Notes under the pieces: generated by a model
Database searches by the model: none
The model's input: the letters and a program-made list of their open reading frames with translations, nothing else
Told to the model about the DNA's origin: nothing
DNA from: Taxawa tesnikishii (nom. ined.)
Lineage: Eukaryota; Ascomycota; Dothideomycetes; Dothideales
Reading direction: 5' to 3'
DNA length: 64,000 nucleotides
Assembly (NCBI GenBank): GCA_030247885.1
Contig: JAPDRO010000009.1
Location: 62,001 to 126,000 of the forward strand
Translations under genes and position numbers: made by a program
Shown: one piece after another, positions 10,447-22,214 of the stretch
Layout of the letters: the number at the start of each line of letters is the position of its first letter
Position numbering within the stretch: position 1 is the first letter of the stretch

Positions 10447-12786
10447 CTAATACTGCTCATTCGGGCAATCGAACGCAAGGTGTCCATCCTGTTCGCACAG
10501 CGCGCACCACTTGTCCCCCGCGTCCGCACTCGCACCCGGCCCCTGCTCTTCCGCTCCCTTGGCACCGTCCTCCGACTTCTCCTTCAGGCCCTCGGGACTG
10601 TTGCTGGACTTGGACCGGCTCGGCGCGAGCGGTGCGGGCGTCGCACTCTCGCTGCGTTCGTGCGAGATCTTGAGCTTCCGGAAGCCTTCGCGGAGGCTCT
10701 CCTTCATGGCCTTGTTGGGCTCGCCGTTTGCGCCGAACATGTTTGTGCACGATAGGATGTCGTGGCCTTTAGTCTCGCAAGCTTCGCACCAGAGACCTCC
10801 GTCCGCTTCTGCGGATGCTGTTCCGGGGCGGGGGTCTTCTGTTTGTTCGTCTTCGTGCGCCTCCTCCTCCTCCTCTTCTACGCGCCCGTGGTGCGTCTTC
10901 TGAGGGCTGCGGCGGCCGTGACTGGCGCTGTGTTCGGACAAGCCGTTGCTGTCTACCCTCTCCCGTTGGCCATTCGTTTGCCCTCGCACGTTCTCGAGCT
11001 GACGTTCGAGCTGCTCTTCTCTGAAGGTTTTGCGCTCGACGAGGCCTTGCAGCTCGCTATTCTCGTGCTCGAGCTGCTGCATAGCATCCTGCATCCTCTT
11101 GACTTCGTCCTTGTCTGTCACGTACTCTCCCCTGTTCTTGACCGCTGGGCTCGCAACATCCGGAGTCGACGAGCTCAGGGAGTGTATGATAGCCTTCAAT
11201 CCCCTGATCTCATCATCCTTCATCTCGACGTCTTTGTTGCGCGGGCTGTTCATTCCCTCGGCCTCTTTCGCGCCCTGCAGAGCTTTGGCCGCCTTCTCTC
11301 TTTCCCTTCTCAGTTCGCTCCTTCCCCTCTCTACTTCCCCGCGCAAGAACTCCACTTCGCCTCTTGCCTCCGCTTCACCACGCCTGGCATCTTCCAGCCC
11401 CTCTTCCAACTCAGACACGAGGTCTTCTAGACTCTTCAGTTGCTCTGCCACACTCTCTACATCTTCCTGAGTCTGCCTCAGTTCTCTCAACTCCGCAAGC
11501 TCGGCCTCGAGATCGGCCACCTTGGACTCGTACACGCGCTCCGTCTCGCTGGCCGCGAGCTCCAAAGCGTCGATTGTACTCCTGAAGTCGGCGCGATGCG
11601 CATCGAAATCGGCAATTTGCTCCTGAATCTTGTCGTTCTTCTCCTTCAGCTCCTGACGCAACCGTGCAACATCCATATCGTCATCGCGGTTTGGAGCCTG
11701 TTCGGAATCGATGATGGATTGGACTTTCTGTAAGCTAGCTTCCATGTCTGCCAGAGCGGCAGCCTGCTCCTTCAGCTGCTTATCCTTCTCTTCGAGCTGT
11801 ATCTTCAGACGCTGGACTTCGGCGTCATTGCTGGAGCTCCCAAGACGAGAAGGCGAGCGAGTGGATTGAGAGAACGAGTGATTGCTTCTGAGGACAGGAC
11901 GCTCTTCAGCATCTTCTGCTATCGCATCACGATGCCCAAGACGAGAGTTGTTGCGCGAGAAGGGGCGTGGCGGGGGCGCGCGTGATGTGGAAGCTGAGAA
12001 CGAGGCCTTGGGGGTACTGCTAACACGGCCGGGTGCCGGGCTGTTGGTAAAACGTGGTTGTGCGATGGGTCCTCGTTTCGTAGAGGATGCCTGTCGTGCT
12101 GGAGTGGGCTGAAGACTCGGAGGCTGTTTCCTGAAGGGAGATTCCGGGCGGGGAAGTGATTGACGAGGCTTCTTCAATTGAGGGCTAGGTGCTCTTGTAC
12201 CAGGGCCGACCGACTGCGAGAAATTCGGACGGTTCGCAGCTGGGGTGAAATTCGGCCTGGAGTAGTTGCTGTGTGAAGGTGTATTGGGCGTGGCAGGGAA
12301 CGAGTCCAGACTCACTGCGGGTGACGCACGCTTCTCTGCTCGGTGGACTGGCAGGAAGATGCCAGAGCCTGGTATGGAAGTGTTGAAGTAGTGCACGCTG
12401 TGTACTTCCATCAGCCTTTACATCGTTCCTTCAGCTGTTCTGCCGCGCTCGTACCCATCCACATCGCCGTCGTTCTTTCCTCTAGCAGCAAACTCTCTGC
12501 TCAGCTCAACACCCACGAATCTGCCTGTCTTGCCTCTGACGTTGCCGATAAATCTGACAGTGCCGTACATCTCGCCGGGCACGTTGACGGCGTCGCCCAC
12601 GGAGAGTTCTGCGTCTGTCATCCTGCTGTTAGGAGTCGAAGGTGAGTGGCCTGTAAGGGCGTTCAGGGAGGCCTTTCTGTTCATCTGAGTGCTGGCGCTA
12701 AGGTGCAAGTTGGGCGAGGATGCGGTGTTTGTGTTGCCAAACGAGGGCCTGGGCATGCCCCGCTGTCTTGGAGTTTGGAGGGACAT
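10447..12786 (-). CDS. CLIP-170-like microtubule plus-end protein (CAP-Gly)
   Basis: A plus-end tracking protein of the CLIP-170 / fission yeast Tip1 / yeast Bik1 type, which binds growing microtubule ends. Exons are 12786-12455 and 12397-10447, 760 residues with no frame break. A serine-rich N-terminus is followed by one CAP-Gly domain at residues about 60-120 (VNVPGEMYGTVRFIGNV, GKTGRFVGVELS, then GKNDGDVDGVHYF, read across the intron). A long Ser/Pro-rich linker leads to a coiled coil of about 300 residues rich in Glu, Lys and Leu. Two CCHC zinc knuckles follow: WCEACETKGHDILSC and WCALCEQDGHLAFDC. The protein ends in NEQY, a terminal tyrosine after acidic/polar residues, which recalls the EEY/F tail that CAP-Gly domains bind. 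Confidence 0.9.
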
Positions 12787-13345
12787 GGGGAGAGACCGGT
12801 GAGATGTTGCGGCGTCCTGGGGTGGTGGAGGACTTGTTTGTGTAGCAGGAAACAGAGGAGCGGCAAGCCGGGCTGTATTGCGACAAGATTGGACATGGCC
12901 CTGTCATCGATGTTTGTTGGTTCTTGGCGCGATTTCCACTCTGCAGCCGCGTTCCGGACGCGTCGCTCTTTCTTTCCTCTTCTCTTCTCTCCTCCCTCTC
13001 TCTCTCATATCAAACATGTACAAGTAGGCCATTTCCCGTGCTTGATGCGTTGTTCGTGCATCCCGTCGGTTTCATCCACGACCCCATCTTCTGTGTTTGT
13101 TCGCCTCTGCACTTGCACTAGAAGTAATGTTGTGCCTTCGTCGTTTGGCCGTCGACGCTCTGCAAATGCTCTCAGATGCGCGTTGATCTGTTTCGTTTCG
13201 GCAGGGCTACTCCAACCGAACCGAACGCCGCAAGCCTCGGCCTCGGCAGTGTAGAGGACGCGGGGAGTTGCGCTTCGGCCAGCATCATCTACAACCATGG
13301 CGGTTTTCGTGCCATCTCTTGGTTGTTGCTATCGCACTGGCAGCA
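12787..13345. other. Divergent promoter region, CAP-Gly gene and kinase gene
   Basis: This 559-bp gap separates two diverging start codons. It has a pyrimidine-rich tract near 12966-13008 on the plus strand. No coding sequence is supported; open frames on both strands are short. Confidence 0.45.
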
Positions 13346-14720
13346 ATGGCAGGCCCCATCAGACAGCCTATAGACATTCCCTCCCTCGAGCGATACCTAG
13401 ACCAGAATGTCCCGGATATCAAAACGCCCCTTGACGTAAAGCAGGTCAGATCTCGCTTCTCCGCATTGCTTTATGGGGAGAACCTCCGCATACCTGGGGT
13501 CCACCCGACCATTGCAGCACACTGCGTGCTTGATGGCTTCCGTACACCTTGCTAAAACCATAGCTACCAGTTCGGCTACGGTCAATCAAATCCTACCTAT
13601 CTCCTCACGTCCTCGAACAAGAAGAAATATGTTCTCCGCAAGAAGCCTCCAGGAAAGCTCCTCTCCAAAACCGCACACAAAGTAGACCGCGAGTACCGCA
13701 TATTACACGCCCTAGAGAAGACAGACGTACCCGTGCCAAAGACCTACTGTCTCTGCGAGGATGACGCCGTTATCGGCACAGCATTCTATATCATGGAGTT
13801 TCTGGACGGTAGGATTATAGAGGATCCTAGCTTGCCCGGCGTAAGCGCTGAAGACAGGAGGGAGATGTATCTGCCATTCAGGTCTGGATTGTGTTGGCAA
13901 TGCTGATAGTGTCTCAGGTGGCATTCCGCGGTGACAACGCTCGCAAAGTTCCACAGGGTTTCCCCTTCTTCGGTCGGCCTCAGCTCTTTTGGCAAGCCCA
14001 ATGGCTTCTACAACCGTCAGTTGAATACATTCAAGACAATACAGGAAGCACAAGCCAGTGCTGTCGATGTGGAATCCAAGGAGCCCGTAGGCGATATTCC
14101 TCACTACCAGGACATGGTTGCATTCTTCGGCGATCCGAACACACAGCCAAAAGACCGCAGTGGCTTCGTGCACGGAGACTACAAGATCGATAACGTCGTC
14201 TTTCACAAGACCGAGCCGAGGGTGATTGGGATATTGGAGTGAGTCCCATCCTTTCGCTCTGCCGTCCAACCTCAACCGTGTCTTTCGTACCATACAACAT
14301 AAACCGCAACGCTGACATACCGCACTCCAGCTGGGAAATGTCCACCATCGGGCATCCCCTCTCAGACCTCGCAAACCTACTAACCCCTTACACAACCTCC
14401 ACTTCAGAACTGGCCCGCTCTATCGGCCGCGGCAACACTGCCTTCCTCCCCGGCCGCACCCCGGCCTCCCCACCAAGGAGGAGTGCATCGCCTGGTACCG
14501 TGAAGTGGCAGGCTGGGATCCGGCGCCGGACATGACGTGGGGCGACGCCTTCGGCATCTACAGGGGCAGCATCATCATGCAAGGCATTGCGGCCCGCTAT
14601 GCGCTGAGGCAGGCGAGCAGTGCGCGCGCCATCGAGTACGCCGTGCAGATGAAACCTTTTGCCGAGGTTGCGTGGGGGTTGGTTCAGGCGTGCAAACGGG
14701 AAAGGGGCGCGAAGCTGTAG
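13346..14720 (+). CDS. Aminoglycoside phosphotransferase-fold kinase (ACAD10/11-like)
   Basis: A kinase-like protein of the APH family, close to the N-terminal domain of ACAD10/11, which phosphorylates 4-hydroxy-acyl-CoA in animals; the fungal substrate is unknown. Exons are 13346-13444, 13571-13866, 13918-14238 and 14331-14720. Landmarks: LDVKQ joined to [26 protein letters not shown] with the ATP-binding lysine, [35 protein letters not shown], the catalytic loop [14 protein letters not shown], and [20 protein letters not shown] in place of DFG. A frame break lies at 14459-14470 between FLPG and [19 protein letters not shown]; one missing G in the CCGG run explains it, and 1106 plus one base gives 369 codons. 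The family usually has about 360 residues. Confidence 0.88.
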
Positions 14721-14960
14721 ACATACGTAGTCTGTCGAATTGCACGCAACTGAACCCCGTGGGCAGACCACTGAACGAAGTCGTGCATAAGTCGGAACCC
14801 GTACGTCTTTCGAAAGATGTGTACGTATTACACCACTCAATGTGCAGTGGCCGTTTTTTTCGCATGCGCTCTCGGGGATTTCGATTACGCCTCGACGCCA
14901 AAACAAATCGGAGCTCACCGCACCAGTCATCGACTTACACACCTCCCCTACTTCCCGCAT

Positions 14961-16015
14961 TCAGAAAATCGCCCTCCGGGCCCTGCGGCTCCTCTTGAGC
15001 AACTCGTAAGCTAGTCCGGTAATCTCCATGATCGTCACCTCGATCTCCGGTTTATCGAGCAGTTCGTCATGCCAGTCGAACACGTCCGCCACAGAACTGC
15101 GCATGTCCCTGTCGGAGCTGGGGGTCGAGGTGTAGACGACGTGAATCGCTTCGCAGAATTCGTCGTTGTTCCTGCGAGAAGAGTGCTGGGGTCAGGTTTT
15201 TGGGTCGGAGATGGACTTCAAGGATGGGGGGACGGAAAGAATGCGGATCGCGGTGGTGAAGGGGACAGAGGGGGGAACGCACCAGTGCTTGGTCAGCTGG
15301 ATCTTGAACTTGTCCAATGCTAGAGACTTCAGTCCGCTGATACCGTACTTGTCCGCTATGCTGTACATCTTGGCGTGCAGGACCAGATGCGGCGTGGCGG
15401 TTGCGAGAGGCGATGGTTCCGGTGCCGCCGATGGGTTCCTTCTATCTGCCATCCGGCGGGCAGATCTGCGGCCATCTGGCGGCATGAAGCCTCCGAAGGG
15501 AGAGGCGGGTTGTTCGAAAGCGCTAGAGCCGAAGAACTGGCCGTCAGGAATGCCGTGCAACATGGCCGAGTTATGGGATTCGGCCAGGCTCTGCGTGTCC
15601 GCGTCTACGAGCGCGGGTGGCGTGTAGTCTAGACAATATAGATACTCCATCATGTACCGCACGATCTCTGGTTCGTCATCCGGAAGCTCGATCTTGCCTT
15701 CGATGCCTTCCTGATGTACCAATCCGTCAACCCACATCCACGCCAAGACCTATAGATGTATGGTGGAGAGACTCACCTTGAATGCCTCGTTCTTGACGCA
15801 CTTGGCGAAAAACGGTGTTCGAGGACACACTATGGCTTTGTGTGCTACGATTTCACTCCCGTCTGCAAGTACTAGCTTCAAGTCGGCATACTCAGCTGAC
15901 AGATGGAGGCTTGGATTCGTGTCAGCAGACATCGTTATACAGCCTGAACGCCACCCAGCGATGCGCCGTACCTTTGCAGCCCGGCCATCAGCTCTTGCCG
16001 AGGAATGTCTCCCAT
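14961..16015 (-). CDS. BTB/POZ domain protein
   Basis: Exons read 16015-15972, 15909-15777, 15710-15283 and 15171-14961, giving 271 residues without a frame break. I prefer the start at 16015 because its 44-nt exon joins in frame through a good CTGAC branch site and gives LMAGLQSLHLSAEYADLKLV, the usual lead-in to a fungal BTB domain; an ATG at 15932 is the alternative. The BTB core shows SEIVAHKAIVCPRTPFFAKC, then IELPDDEPEIVRYMMEYLY. A Ser/Pro-rich insertion follows, then the BACK-like stretch LHAKMYSIADKYGISGLK. Such proteins often act as adaptors for Cullin-3 ubiquitin ligases, but the target here is unknown. The gene converges on the kinase gene with 240 bp between them. Confidence 0.85.
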
Positions 16016-16844
16016 GTCGGTTGGTTTGAGTTCGAGTGGGTCGTCACTTTGAGTTGAGCTGAATGTTGATGTCGTCTGTCTCCTGGTTAGAGCCATCAAT
16101 GGCAGTCGGCCGAAGGTGCGACAAAAGTAGTATGTTAGGTCATGGCGTTTTCGGAGACGTCAAGACTGGTTGCGCTTTCTCGGGCGAAGCGGTAAGCATT
16201 GAGGCGACTCGGCAAGATCTCCAGTGTCCGTGGTCTATAGAGCGTAGCATTAGGGCGCGAAGATGCTGGGTGGCTTGGCGCGTTCGTTTCAGCTTCCTGC
16301 AGGGGTCCGATAAGAGGAAGCATCAAGCTTCGAGCTGCCGAAAGTGATTCGATTCGACTTGTTTTTCGCTTCTTCGCTTGGCTTTGTAGGTGTCTCTTGC
16401 AGTAGTGATATTCTCATGTGGCCATGGCAATATGTAGAGTCACGCGCTTCGATGCCTACGACATCCGTCGGCCCTGGGCCTTCCATCATACCGCAGGAAG
16501 GGCTCATCAGACCACCGTTGCATGAGGAAGTGTGCCACTACCGGATAACCAACATCGTCCTGTGGCTCAACAATAGCATGCCTACCATCTTTCAAGCGTC
16601 CTGGCGGCCGCCTTCTTCCCAATGTCATATCAACCGAAGGCTCTACTGACTCTTTTGAACGACTGCCAGCTACTAAGGGAGACACGGTTCTCTATGTCAG
16701 TTTTTCCTATGATCTGGTAGGCTTGCTTTCCCAATCACTCTTCATGATCTCGAAGAAATTCTGGGCAAGATGAGCGCGCTTCCAGCGACAGCTAGAGTAC
16801 GTTCATCTGAATATATGAAGCATCAACTCTTTTAATTTAGTTCA
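16016..16844. other. Intergenic region between BTB gene and CorA-like gene
   Basis: Both neighbours point away from this 829-bp stretch, so it should hold two promoters. I see no conserved coding sequence. An upstream first exon of the CorA-like gene may lie at its right end (an ATG at 16770), but I could not join it in frame. Confidence 0.4.
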
Positions 16845-19800
16845 ATGCAGTGGAGCTATCAGTCTGCGTTTACGCCTCATTCTCCTGGAAGATTGAACGC
16901 GAGCAGGAGACAGCTTTCGCTCGTATCACGATCAGCATTCTCAACCAGTTCACCATGGCCCGGCTTCTCTGCGAATTCCGCACCGCTTCCTGCAGACATG
17001 CACTATTCCCCTCAACTTGAATCAACAGCTCCAGCACATCACTCGGCAGGTGCAGCCAATGTCTTTCCCGACAATACCACGTTTCCGTACCATTTCTCTG
17101 AAACAGATGCCGGCTATTTGGGAGGAACGTTCCGACCAAGAGAAAGTCCACACAGTCGCCGGCATGACAGTCCCGTACATGTAGTCCTAAGCGAGGATTC
17201 CGAGTCCGACACTGACATTGACGATGTTGATTCGATGCTGCTAGATCTTGATAGTGCGCTCCCAGGAAACGACCCAAAGCCAGGAGTATCGTCATCAACG
17301 CCTGCCCTCGAAGCTAGACTTGATGAAGTTCGTGATGCTGCCATCGAAACACGAGTGCAACCAGAACCGGCGTTGCGGACAAAGGGCACGAAAGCAAGTT
17401 TCGGCGTGATAACTTCATGTTACGAAAAGGAAGATTTCGCTCGCGTCCCAACGCAGATCGAGTACGTAGAAAGCAGCGAGACACTGCGGCGAGAGCAGCC
17501 CTTGTTCAAATGGGAGTAAGTAACCCATACTCACGTAAACTTCATTGTCTCACAAAACCTTGAGACACCTACAACAGGAAAACATGGATTTCGATGACTT
17601 CATTGTGAGTTCCAAATATCACAAAAGCAAGATATGAGATGACGGGGACAGTCATATGCACGAGCTTCGCCAGGTCTACACCACGGCCAGAGACAGAACA
17701 TAGCACGATTCCTCCAACGAGTTCGCAGAGATCTGGAAAGACCCATCCGGACGCAACGTGGGAACCTTGGAAACTACATGGCACCCGCCTGCATCATCGG
17801 AAGAGACCAGCATGAGAGAACAACCGAACTGGGCAACGAAATGTATATCTTCTGCAGTCTACCATATCATCAGCTTGCCCCATACACCTCTTTGACAGCG
17901 ACTGCGGAGTCCCGGCTACATCCTGTCGTCACGCTGTTGCAGTACAAACACCCATCGACGATTAAGAAACGAGATCTCGAGCAGACCGTTTGCTTCCTTG
18001 AAGATACCCCCTGACCACTGCTTCCATATCCCGAATCTTTGGTGTCTCATCATCAACAATAGTACGTAGGTTTACAGTCGTCTCTCCGGCGCGCCACGAG
18101 AGACCGTATGTTCGTTGGACAGGTTCACCGTTCAAAGAAGCAGTTTGGCATAAGGCTTTCACAATGTCAACGGTCTATTGAGAATTCTAGATGCCTCTTA
18201 CGTACTGACCGCTAATCAAAGTTTCACAGGATACATCATCACCTGTACCAATAACCTCTCTGCACAGGATATCTGCAAAGATCTTGTGGATCTTGTTCGC
18301 ACAGCTCCTGTAAACCCACCACAGAAATGTCCATTACCACAAAGCTTACGCGTTTTCGTAAAAGATCGACTCTTCATCATTCCTCTTCCTCAATGTGACA
18401 CTTGGTTTGTAAGTCAGGTGGCCATCTCGTTTTCCTGCGTAGCGGTCTTGCTGAAGCTTGTAGAAATTCACGCAGAACTTTCATGAAATCACCTTGACCT
18501 TTGATGACGAACAACTAGTCCATTGGAAAGGCATCCAGGTTACTCCACGACTATGGCCGTTAGTTATCCGTCAAGCTCAAAAGGAGATTATCTATATCTC
18601 GCTCTCTCGGAGGTATACGGAATCGCATCCCTGCTCGCCGTAGTTGCTTGGTTGACTTTTGTGACAGGAAGCGAACTACCAAATCTCACGGTGACGCCCA
18701 CGAATTCGAGTTTGATACGGTCGACCTAGATACACGGCCGACGACCCCGGATATTGACAAACTGTCAGTAATCTCCGAGTCCCCTCCCCTGTTTCCGAGT
18801 CGCCCAACAGAGCATTCCGTGGAGAAAACCGGACTTCTAGCCCAGTCCGTAGTCCTGGCCGTGTCCGTAACACGTCCGATGCTCACTTGCAAAGTCCAAG
18901 CCGGAAACCTGACAACGTGTCCGGGCAGTCGAGTCGCAGCAGTAGTCCTCAACCCGTGACGGCTGACTTCCAAGACTTCCACATTCTGATATGGAACGCG
19001 ATTCGTCAGGGACAATACAACGCTCAAGACCAGAAGGCCGTCGACTCCGGAACTGGCACACCTGTAGTCAGAATCGAGGAGATGGAACCGACGAAGTCCG
19101 ATCGGGAACTAGTTTACACATATCTCAGCACGCTGAATCGGTGGCTTGAGAGCCAACCAGATCCGGTGACTAAGGCCATGTACCGAAAAGGCGCACAAAA
19201 ACTCTAGATGATGTTGAGCGGGCATTGCGCGGGATCAAAAAGGCCCAGTTAGACGAGCCTTCTGCACAAACCCAGAAGAATCGCCTAGTCGGTACGGTCA
19301 AGGCGATCTTTCGCGTTTTCCTACCTTTGGAGCAACGGGGCCCGATATGCTCTAAAGTCTGGGGTGCCCTTCACAACGCAGTGACAGTGAGTCAGGGTAC
19401 CATGCCCAATATTAGATTGATCTGACGATGGCAAGAGCGCAATTCCTGGGCAAGAAGTCGAACACACCGCTGGTGTTGTTCACCTCCTTGCTGGAGCGGC
19501 AGAAATCGCGGATACTATCAGAATTCAGTTATCAGAGGGACAGGCTCCCGGTCCACATTTCCTCCTGATGCCACCAGAGGCACTTCGAGCGTGGTATAAT
19601 CTCTTGTTTTGCGTCCTGTTCTGGTCTCCCAAAACCATGAGACTGTGCCAGCACCACGCCAATAAGTGTAGACATTACCTTCGGAAAACACACGTTAAAC
19701 TGATGCGGAATCCCGTGGCCAAAAAGATCCAGGATACCGAGGCCATGCTTCCTACCGGGCTACTCACACATATTCTCAGACGAGTCACCTTGGACTTCTG

Positions 19801-20565
19801 CAACGGCCAACCGGATATTGTTTACTCATATTGGGAGCATTACAACCAACTTGTACGTCTATCAAATCCCTTCCGTCTTTCAGAGTTGATCGTTTCTATT
19901 CATCGCAGGAGCTCAAATCCACCGAGAACCCGCTCAGTCGTCGGAACCACCTGAGGATTTCAGCCCTCCTCAACGAAGTAGAAATTGTCATCGACTCCCT
20001 GTCGTCTCAGCGCAGAGTCGTGGCAGAATTAGAACTAGAAGTCTTCTCAAAGCACACTCTCGCCGCAAGGGAGATCCATTATCCCGACCCGGCTTTATAT
20101 GTTCTTCACCGATGTCTGTGGACTCTTCAGGGCAAGACAGAATCGATGGGAGAGCTTCTCCACAGAGCGAAGAATCTGCTGGACAAGGTGAGCGGCTCAG
20201 AACAGAAAAGAAAAGATCAAGTGCTGCGAACCGCCTGCTAAAAGAAAAGCACCTAGAACGCGGAAGCAAAGCACCATAACAAAGACAGGCAAGAAGCAGC
20301 CATCTACGTCTTCACCATTGTGACCATTATTTTCCTGCCAATATCAACAGTTGCAAGTGTGCTAGGAATGAACACGAACGACATTCGTACCATGGACAAG
20401 TCTCAGTGGGTGTTCTGGGCTGTGGCGTTCCCACTGACCGCTTTAGTAATTGGAGTATCATTGTTCACAGCGGGGATCCTCACATGGCCTGTCAATCTGC
20501 AATTCAAACTGTCTTTGAGAAGGAAGAAAACGCGTGCGGATGTTTTTCAGGAGACTGTAGTGTAG
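16845..20565 (+). CDS. CorA-like magnesium transporter family protein (model uncertain)
   Basis: A long fungal protein with a CorA-type end. The C-terminal exon has the first helix VFTIVTIIFLPISTVASVL, the selectivity motif GMN (in LGMNTNDIRT) and the second helix VFWAVAFPLTALVIGVSLFTAG. Upstream pieces look like the fungal CorA-like family: LFKWEHLQQENMDFDDF, QNIARFLQRVRRDLERPI, CIIGRDQHERTTELG, VKDRLFIIPLPQCDTWF, and a long helical stalk before the membrane part (about 19916-20190). I could place introns at about 17518-17556, 17605-17651, 18409-18448, 18612-18660 and before 20290. Several joints do not work: about 18014, 18050-18180, 18835 and 19186-19189 (an A4 run) all change frame. At least two fit one missing base; the 18014-18180 part may be truly degraded. 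Start codon unsure. It may be intact, or a decaying copy. Confidence 0.6.
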
Positions 20566-20850
20566 TAGGCTTGATGCAGAAAGACCAATAAGACCAAGCC
20601 AAGATTCTGTTCTGAATCCGAACACATCTTACTGACCCACTTCCGAATGCAAGAATCCAAACATCGTGTGCTGGTTGATTCTGTACACGTTATGGAGCCC
20701 GTTGTGAAGAAAACTTGCTTTTCTTCGTCTAGTACAGCGAGACCGTCGTACGATTATCAACCTGAACGCCTGCAATGCCATAGCCGTAGCTTTTCTCCGT
20801 GTCCCTTAACGCCGCATCCAACCGATCTCACAGTGCATTCCGTCTTTTCG

Positions 20851-21818
20851 TCATTGCCTCCTGGGATCGGCAGTCGGAGGAGGGAATCCTTGTCCTTGTC
20901 CACCTGGCCCAGGGCTTGGTCCACCCATGTTTGGTGGCGGGAAAGGCATTCCACCAGGCATGTTCGGAGGCGGGAAAGGCATTCCACCGGGCGCTCCAGG
21001 TGGTGGAGGAAAGGGCATTCCTTGCGGTGGAGAACCTGCTGAGCCAGGCGTGGGTGGAGGGAACGGCATGCCGTTCGGAGGAGGGAAGGGCATTCCATTT
21101 GGTGGCGGGAACGGGAAGGGTGGCATGCCGCGACCGCCAGCTGTGGTTCAACCGTCAACTACAGTCAATCTTGATAGAGGATGGAGGTGACATACGTGGT
21201 GGTGGCCCGCCAGGTGCTCCAGGCATTGAACCGAAGGGTGGAGGGGCATTCCTGTACATCGTGTCAGCAACAAGCATCCGGATGTACCTTCAGATGTGCC
21301 TACCAGGAGGGAAGCCGAAAGATGGTGGTGGCATGCTGCCGAAGCCTGATGCACCCATGGGTCCGTTTCCAGGAAGCATGGGATTTGCGCTTGCTTGGCC
21401 TTCGGCAGCGTATGAAGAGGTGATGGAATCAATCACTGATTGTGCCTTCTCATGGCCGATCTCTATACCCAGTCAGTCATCACATCCCGACCACCACAGT
21501 AGCTCTCCATCACTGATACACGCGATATCCCAAGCTCTTTAGGGTGTCCACGTACGTTGATAGTAGTCCACCACGTTGCGGAGATGGTTACGGCCACTGT
21601 TGTGCGCCTTGCGGACGCTCATGGAATCGTGGGTGAGGTAGACATCGCAGTAATCGCCTGGTTGTTGTCGCCAAAATCAGTCGTTGCGTTCATCGGGAGA
21701 GGTAGGAAATGCATCGCTATGCGCAGAGGGAGCTGGAGGAAAGAACCTACAGAAGAGTGCATGGCTGGTTAGCTAGACGTCCGACGGCAACAGGAAGAGT
21801 TTACTTATATTTGGGCAT
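20851..21818 (-). CDS. U1 small nuclear ribonucleoprotein C
   Basis: U1-C (yeast Yhc1) is the zinc-finger protein of the U1 snRNP that stabilises pairing with the 5' splice site. Exons: a short first exon at 21818 (MPKY), then 21657-21556, 21462-21304, 21251-21196 and 21140-20851. Exon 2 carries [19 protein letters not shown] and [10 protein letters not shown], the C2H2-type finger. Exon 3 gives [20 protein letters not shown]. The tail is Pro/Gly/Met-rich with repeats of GMPFPPPN, as in other fungal U1-C. Two joints are imperfect. The first cysteine codon of the finger should be split as T/GC across intron 1, but the donor region after MPKY does not supply it in frame. Exon 3 to exon 4 needs one extra base, most simply a third G before GTAGGC. 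Confidence 0.88.
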
Positions 21819-22214
21819 CTTGCCGGTTGCTTTCTGGACCTGGAAGAGTGTCGTTTGGCAGTGGGTGTGGAAGATATCCCCTCCGGCGCAAAGTGAATGA
21901 ACTGCTGCGACTTGGTTCGATCTGGAAAGTGAAGGTCTTGGCATCAATCGATCAATGAACAACCTTCACGTGATCACGTGTTATACAATCGCGTCGCCCA
22001 AAGACAAACACTTTCTTATGGGATATTCACTCAGGAACACTCCTTCTCAGAGCAAGTTCTTGACAGGAAAGGATCATATCACTGATCCCAAGTAACTGTC
22101 TGCTTTTTGGACCACTCTCAGCTAAATCCACAGCAAGCGCTGACTCGAGGACAACCCATCACACTGCAGCACAAGGACTGGCTCCTTCAGTACTGCACAA
22201 CCGATTCGAACAGA
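21819..22214. other. Divergent promoter region of U1-C and the Cys-rich gene
   Basis: About 400 bp between diverging genes. A nested palindrome TCACGTGATCACGTG lies near 21968-21980, which contains two CACGTG-like or CACGTGA cores of the type bound by bHLH factors. An in-frame extension of the next gene reaches back to about 22107 but has no ATG. Confidence 0.45.
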
